A stretch of DNA of 18,127 nucleotides from Pseudomonadota bacterium (lineage in GTDB: Bacteria > Pseudomonadota > Gammaproteobacteria > Burkholderiales > Gallionellaceae): the NCBI GenBank assembly GCA_021822115.1, contig JAJZSA010000054.1:1-18127 (forward strand), given 5' to 3'. Under the pieces are notes generated by a model. It was not told the origin of the DNA. It saw only the letters and a program-made list of their open reading frames with translations, and did no database searches. The position numbers were made by a program, and so were the translations under genes. Within the stretch, counting starts at the first letter, position 1. Every line of letters begins with the position of its first letter. Positions 15,346 through 18,127 of this stretch are shown here, piece after piece.

Positions 15346-15753
15346 ATGGCTTTCGGGAATTCCTCCAACGACGACGGCATGATGAGCGAGATCAACGTCA
15401 CGCCGCTGGTCGACGTGATGCTGGTGTTGCTGGTGGTGTTCATCATCACCGCGCCTTTGCTGGCGCCGCAGTCGCTCAAGATCAATCTGCCCAAGACCGA
15501 CGCGGTGCAGCAACAGGACAAGCCGCAGAAGGTGAGCCTGGTGGTGGATGCGCAGGGCAAGGTGGAGATGGACAAGCAGCCGGTGGACGATGCCGTGCTG
15601 GCCGAACTGCTGAAACAGCGTGCGACCGATCCGCAGTTCCAGTTGCAGATCGAGGCGGACAGCGCCGTGCCCTACGGCCGTGTGGCGGCGCTGATGGCGC
15701 TGGCGCAGAAGGCGGGCGTGAGCAAACTGTCCTTCATCACGCTATCTAAATAG
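15346..15753 (+). CDS. exbD: TonB-system stator subunit ExbD
   Basis: A 135-residue protein with one N-terminal helix and a periplasmic domain. EINVTPLVDVMLVLLVVFII holds D23, the proton-carrying aspartate of ExbD/TolR. The periplasmic part has LPKTDA, VSLVVDAQGKVEMDKQPV and LQIEADSAVPYGRV, typical of the family. The start follows AAGGA at about 6 nt, 10 nt after exbB. Together with tonB and exbB it completes the motor. The following csp gene is 60 nt away on the same strand with no terminator between. Confidence 0.95.
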   Translation: MAFGNSSNDDGMMSEINVTPLVDVMLVLLVVFIITAPLLAPQSLKINLPKTDAVQQQDKPQKVSLVVDAQGKVEMDKQPVDDAVLAELLKQRATDPQFQLQIEADSAVPYGRVAALMALAQKAGVSKLSFITLSK

Positions 15754-15813
15754 TGGCAGGGTCGTTAGACTCGCGTCCGCTTCATCGACCATGACGATCA
15801 CAAGGAGATAGAT

Positions 15814-16257
15814 ATGAACCGCAGGGAACTGTTGTTGGGTGCAGCCGCGATGGCGGCCACGGCCGTAGCCGGATCGGCCATGGCGGCCGAGCATGACCAT
15901 ATGATGCACGACCACCATGCCATGGCTAACCCGCATGAAAAACTGTTGGCCGCTGCCGCCGATTGCGTGCTCAAGGCCAATCTGTGCCTGCAACACTGCA
16001 TCACCTTGCTGGGGCAGGGCGATACCAGCATGGCGGCCTGCGCCCAGACTTCCTGCCAGGTGATCGCCATGTGTGGCGCGCTGGAGCAGATGGCGGCTGC
16101 GGATTCCAAGTTCCTGCCGCAACTGGCCAAGGTGTGCATGGAGGTGTGCAAGGCTTGCGAAGAGACCTGCCGCAAGACCGAGAAGCACCCCGAGTGCAAG
16201 GCCTGCAAGGAGTCGTGCATCGCCTGTTACGAAGAGTGCAAGAAGATCGCCGCCTGA
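15814..16257 (+). CDS. Tat-exported four-helix-bundle copper storage protein (Csp1-like)
   Basis: A 147-residue protein with a twin-arginine signal, NRRELLLGAAAMA, cleaved near residue 25. A His/Met-rich start follows (HDHMMHDHHAM), then a helical domain with 15 cysteines in CxxxC and CxxC spacing, for example CMEVCKACEETC and CKACKESCIACYEEC. This is the pattern of Csp/DUF326 copper storage proteins. Methanotroph Csp1 is also Tat-exported and binds many Cu(I) ions inside the bundle through cysteine thiolates. AAGGAGAT lies 4 nt before the ATG. It is the last gene before the terminator at 16279 and probably shares the TonB-operon transcript. No strong separate promoter was seen in the 60-nt gap. 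Its presence is the main reason to suspect copper as the metal of this locus. Confidence 0.85.
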   Translation: MNRRELLLGAAAMAATAVAGSAMAAEHDHMMHDHHAMANPHEKLLAAAADCVLKANLCLQHCITLLGQGDTSMAACAQTSCQVIAMCGALEQMAAADSKFLPQLAKVCMEVCKACEETCRKTEKHPECKACKESCIACYEECKKIAA

Positions 16258-16278
16258 TAGGCCGTGGCGCGGCAAGGG

Positions 16279-16309
16279 AAAAGGGTGCGCTGCGGCGCAC
16301 CCTTTTTTT
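16279..16309 (+). terminator. Intrinsic terminator after the csp gene
   Basis: GGGTGCGC (16283-16290) pairs with GCGCACCC (16295-16302) around a TGCG loop, extended by AAAA/TTTT pairs and ending in seven T residues (16303-16309). It closes the unit that began at 7020. Confidence 0.93.
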
Positions 16310-16346
16310 GTTACAACAATGCCAGCGTCCGAGGGCAAAGCTCGTA

Positions 16347-16389
16347 TATAATCGCCGGCCAAATCAAGCGCGCCCGGACCCACCGGGCG
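16347..16389 (+). promoter_or_regulatory. pntA promoter (-10) and leader hairpin
   Basis: TATAAT (16347-16352) is a perfect -10, but the -35 position (AGCGTC) is poor. The predicted start near 16359 gives a leader of about 60 nt. In the leader CGCCCGG (16371-16377) pairs with CCGGGCG (16383-16389) around ACCCA, followed by only three T residues, too few for a normal terminator. None of the redox boxes found upstream of the cytochrome genes occurs here. Confidence 0.45.
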
Positions 16390-16419
16390 TTTCAATATGC
16401 GGTCAACAGGAGAGGTTTC

Positions 16420-17982
16420 ATGCGTATTGGGATTCCTGCGGAGACTTTTGCAGGCGAGAAGCGCGTCGCGACGGTACCCGAAGTAGTCGAAAAGCTGATC
16501 AAGCTGGGTTTCATTGTCGCGGTTGAAGCGGGTGCCGGTAGCGGCGCAGAGTTCAGTGACGATGCCTATCGCGCCGCCGGCGCCGAGATCGTCGAAGGTG
16601 CTGCCCAGCTGTGGGCCAGCGCCGATATCGTATTCAAGGTGCGCGCGCCCAGCCAGGAAGAAGTGGCGTTGTTACGCGAGGGCGGGATGCTGGTCGGCTT
16701 CATCTGGCCCGCGCAGAACCCGCAACTGATGCAACAACTGGCCGCCCGGAAAATCACGGTACTGGCCATGGATTGCTTGCCGCGCATGCTTTCCCGTGCC
16801 CAGAAGATGGATGTGCTGACCTCGCAGGCCGGTGTCGCAGGCTATCGCGCGGTCATCGAAGCGGCCAATGTCTTCGGCCGTTTCTTCAATGGCCAGATCA
16901 CCGCCGCAGGCAAGGTGCCCCCAGCCAAGGTGTTCATCGCCGGCGCCGGCGTGGCCGGCCTGGCAGCCATCGGTACTGCCGCCAACCTGGGCGCCATCGT
17001 GCGCGCCAACGATACCCGCGCCGAAGTGGCGGATCAGGTCAAATCGCTGGGTGGTGAGTTCGTCAAGGTCGATTACGAAGAGGAAGGTTCCGGCGGCGGC
17101 GGTTATGCCAAGGTGATGTCGGAAGGCTTCCAGCAGGCGCAGCGCGAGATGTACGCCAAGCAGGCCCGCGAAGTGGACATCATCATCACCACCGCACTGA
17201 TCCCCGGTAAACCTGCGCCGCGCCTGATCACCGCCGAGATGGTGCAGAGCATGAAGCCCGGCAGCGTCATCGTCGACATGGCGGCGGAGCAGGGCGGCAA
17301 CTGCGAATTGACCGAGCCCGGCAAGGCGGTCGTCAAGCATGGCGTGACCATCGTTGGTTACACCGACCTGAACAGCCGCCTGGCGCGCCAGTCTTCCACC
17401 CTGTATGCCACCAACCTGCTGCGCCTGACCGAAGAGTTGTGCAAGACCAAGGACGGCAATGTCAACGTCAACATGGAAGACGATGCCATCCGTGGTCTGA
17501 CGGTGATCAAGGACGGCACGGTCACCTGGCCGGCACCGGCACCCAAGCTGCCGGCAGTGGCGCCCAAGCCTGTTGCCAAGCCGGTGGCAGTCGCGGCCGC
17601 GCAAGCCAAGCGCTCGTCGACGGGCATGCGCGTGGGGATCTTCCTGGCGGCAGCGCTGCTGTTCCTGCTCATCGGAGCCTATGCCCCAGCGGCCTTCCTC
17701 GGCCACTTCACGGTGTTCGTACTGGCCTGTTTCGTGGGCTATATGGTGGTGTGGAACGTTACGCCGGCCCTGCATACCCCGCTGATGAGCGTGACCAACG
17801 CGATCAGCAGCATCATCGCCATCGGTGCGCTGGTGCAGATCGCGCCGCCGATGCTGGCCGGTGTGGACCGTCCGGATGGCTGGATACGCGGCCTGGCCAT
17901 GGTGGCGATCGCACTCACGGCGGTGAACATGTTCGGCGGTTTTGCGGTGACCAAACGCATGCTGTCGATGTTCCGCAAATAA
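16420..17982 (+). CDS. pntA: Proton-translocating NAD(P) transhydrogenase subunit alpha
   Basis: A 520-residue protein of the undivided E. coli PntA type (510 residues). It transfers hydride between NADH and NADP+ driven by the proton gradient, supplying NADPH. The NAD-binding domain (dI, about 1-370) starts [20 protein letters not shown] and has [20 protein letters not shown], the Rossmann motif GAGVAG (175-180) and the mobile loop [20 protein letters not shown] Pro/Ala-rich linker (about 371-400) leads to four membrane helices (about 405-515). The start at 16420 is preceded by AGGAGAGG and matches the family N-terminus; in-frame sequence back to 16264 crosses the terminator and is not coding. 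pntB follows after 9 nt. Confidence 0.96.
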   Translation: MRIGIPAETFAGEKRVATVPEVVEKLIKLGFIVAVEAGAGSGAEFSDDAYRAAGAEIVEGAAQLWASADIVFKVRAPSQEEVALLREGGMLVGFIWPAQNPQLMQQLAARKITVLAMDCLPRMLSRAQKMDVLTSQAGVAGYRAVIEAANVFGRFFNGQITAAGKVPPAKVFIAGAGVAGLAAIGTAANLGAIVRANDTRAEVADQVKSLGGEFVKVDYEEEGSGGGGYAKVMSEGFQQAQREMYAKQAREVDIIITTALIPGKPAPRLITAEMVQSMKPGSVIVDMAAEQGGNCELTEPGKAVVKHGVTIVGYTDLNSRLARQSSTLYATNLLRLTEELCKTKDGNVNVNMEDDAIRGLTVIKDGTVTWPAPAPKLPAVAPKPVAKPVAVAAAQAKRSSTGMRVGIFLAAALLFLLIGAYAPAAFLGHFTVFVLACFVGYMVVWNVTPALHTPLMSVTNAISSIIAIGALVQIAPPMLAGVDRPDGWIRGLAMVAIALTAVNMFGGFAVTKRMLSMFRK

Positions 17983-17991
17983 GGATTGATC

Positions 17992-18127
17992 ATGATGTCT
18001 GCAAGTATGTCCACTGTTGCGTATATCGGCGCGACGATACTTTTCATCCTCAGCCTCGGCGGTCTGTCCAATCCGGAGACCTCGCGTCGCGGTAACCTCT
18101 ACGGCATGATCGGCATGACCCTCGCCG
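17992..18127 (+). CDS. pntB: NAD(P) transhydrogenase subunit beta, N-terminal fragment (runs off the right edge)
   Basis: The first 45 codons are present. From 17992 they read MMSASMSTVAYIGATILFIL, then SLGGLSNPETSRRGNLYGMI. E. coli PntB starts with [28 protein letters not shown], so the match is clear. This is the first membrane helix and the conserved LS-ETSR-GN segment of the dII domain. AAGGA (17981-17985) precedes two adjacent ATG codons (17992 and 17995); the first has the usual spacing. The gene follows pntA by 9 nt. The rest, including the NADP-binding domain, is outside the window. Confidence 0.93.
   Translation, partial: MMSASMSTVAYIGATILFILSLGGLSNPETSRRGNLYGMIGMTLA

Noticed and set aside
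16308..16319. TTGTTACAACAA inverted repeat just after the csp terminator
   Set aside because: Five-base arms partly made of the terminator T run; expected by chance and not placed like an operator for pntA.
16264..16419. In-frame upstream extension of pntA
   Set aside because: It would read through the intrinsic terminator and the TATAAT promoter; the family N-terminus begins at 16420.

Overview
The window looks like chromosome from a betaproteobacterium, possibly a freshwater microaerophile of the Nitrosomonadales/Gallionellaceae type. That placement is inferred from protein style, GC-rich third positions and the mix of respiratory and metal genes; no rRNA or other marker gene is present. 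Almost all of it is protein coding, and nearly every gene after position 2000 is on the plus strand.

Layout. (1) 1-1946, minus strand: the first codons of aroG (DAHP synthase) and a complete mutL carrying the nicking-endonuclease motif, with a small palindromic repeat inside its linker. (2) 2075-5229: a cytochrome bd quinol oxidase operon, cydP-cydA-cydB-cydX. (3) 5310-5797: a small class I cytochrome c with its own promoter and a strong terminator. (4) 5819-6810: a promoter, a frameshifted and truncated GNAT acetyltransferase remnant, then a cytochrome c'-type protein. (5) 6968-16309: one long, tightly packed transcription unit: TonB-dependent receptor, DUF4198 periplasmic protein, CcoG/NapH-like polyferredoxin, DsbD/TauE-like membrane protein, second TonB-dependent receptor, TonB, ExbB, ExbD, and a Tat-exported four-helix copper storage protein (Csp1 type), closed by an intrinsic terminator. 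(6) 16347-18127: pntA and the start of pntB (proton-translocating transhydrogenase).

The most striking pattern is regulatory. Four promoters (2075, 5310, 5819, 6968) share one architecture: a 17-bp inverted repeat of the form TGCGACAT-C-ATGTCGCA, then exactly 23 nt, then a -10-like hexamer. This puts the centre of every box near -44. The boxes resemble the GCGNC-N5-GNCGC sites of the RegA/PrrA/ActR/RoxR redox response regulators. They would tie cytochrome bd, two small c-type cytochromes and the metal-uptake unit into one redox- or oxygen-responsive regulon.

The second point is the metal unit itself. Two receptors, a dedicated TonB-ExbB-ExbD motor, a probable membrane metal reductase or electron-transfer pair, and a cysteine-rich copper store suggest TonB-driven, redox-coupled metal acquisition. 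Copper is the best guess from the Csp protein, but iron, nickel and cobalt are not excluded.

No stretch above 300 bases is empty unless the GNAT remnant is discounted. In that case 5747-6348 holds only a terminator, a promoter and that remnant. The gap 6811-6967 shows nothing I can interpret. I saw no tRNA, rRNA, CRISPR array, transposase or attachment site.
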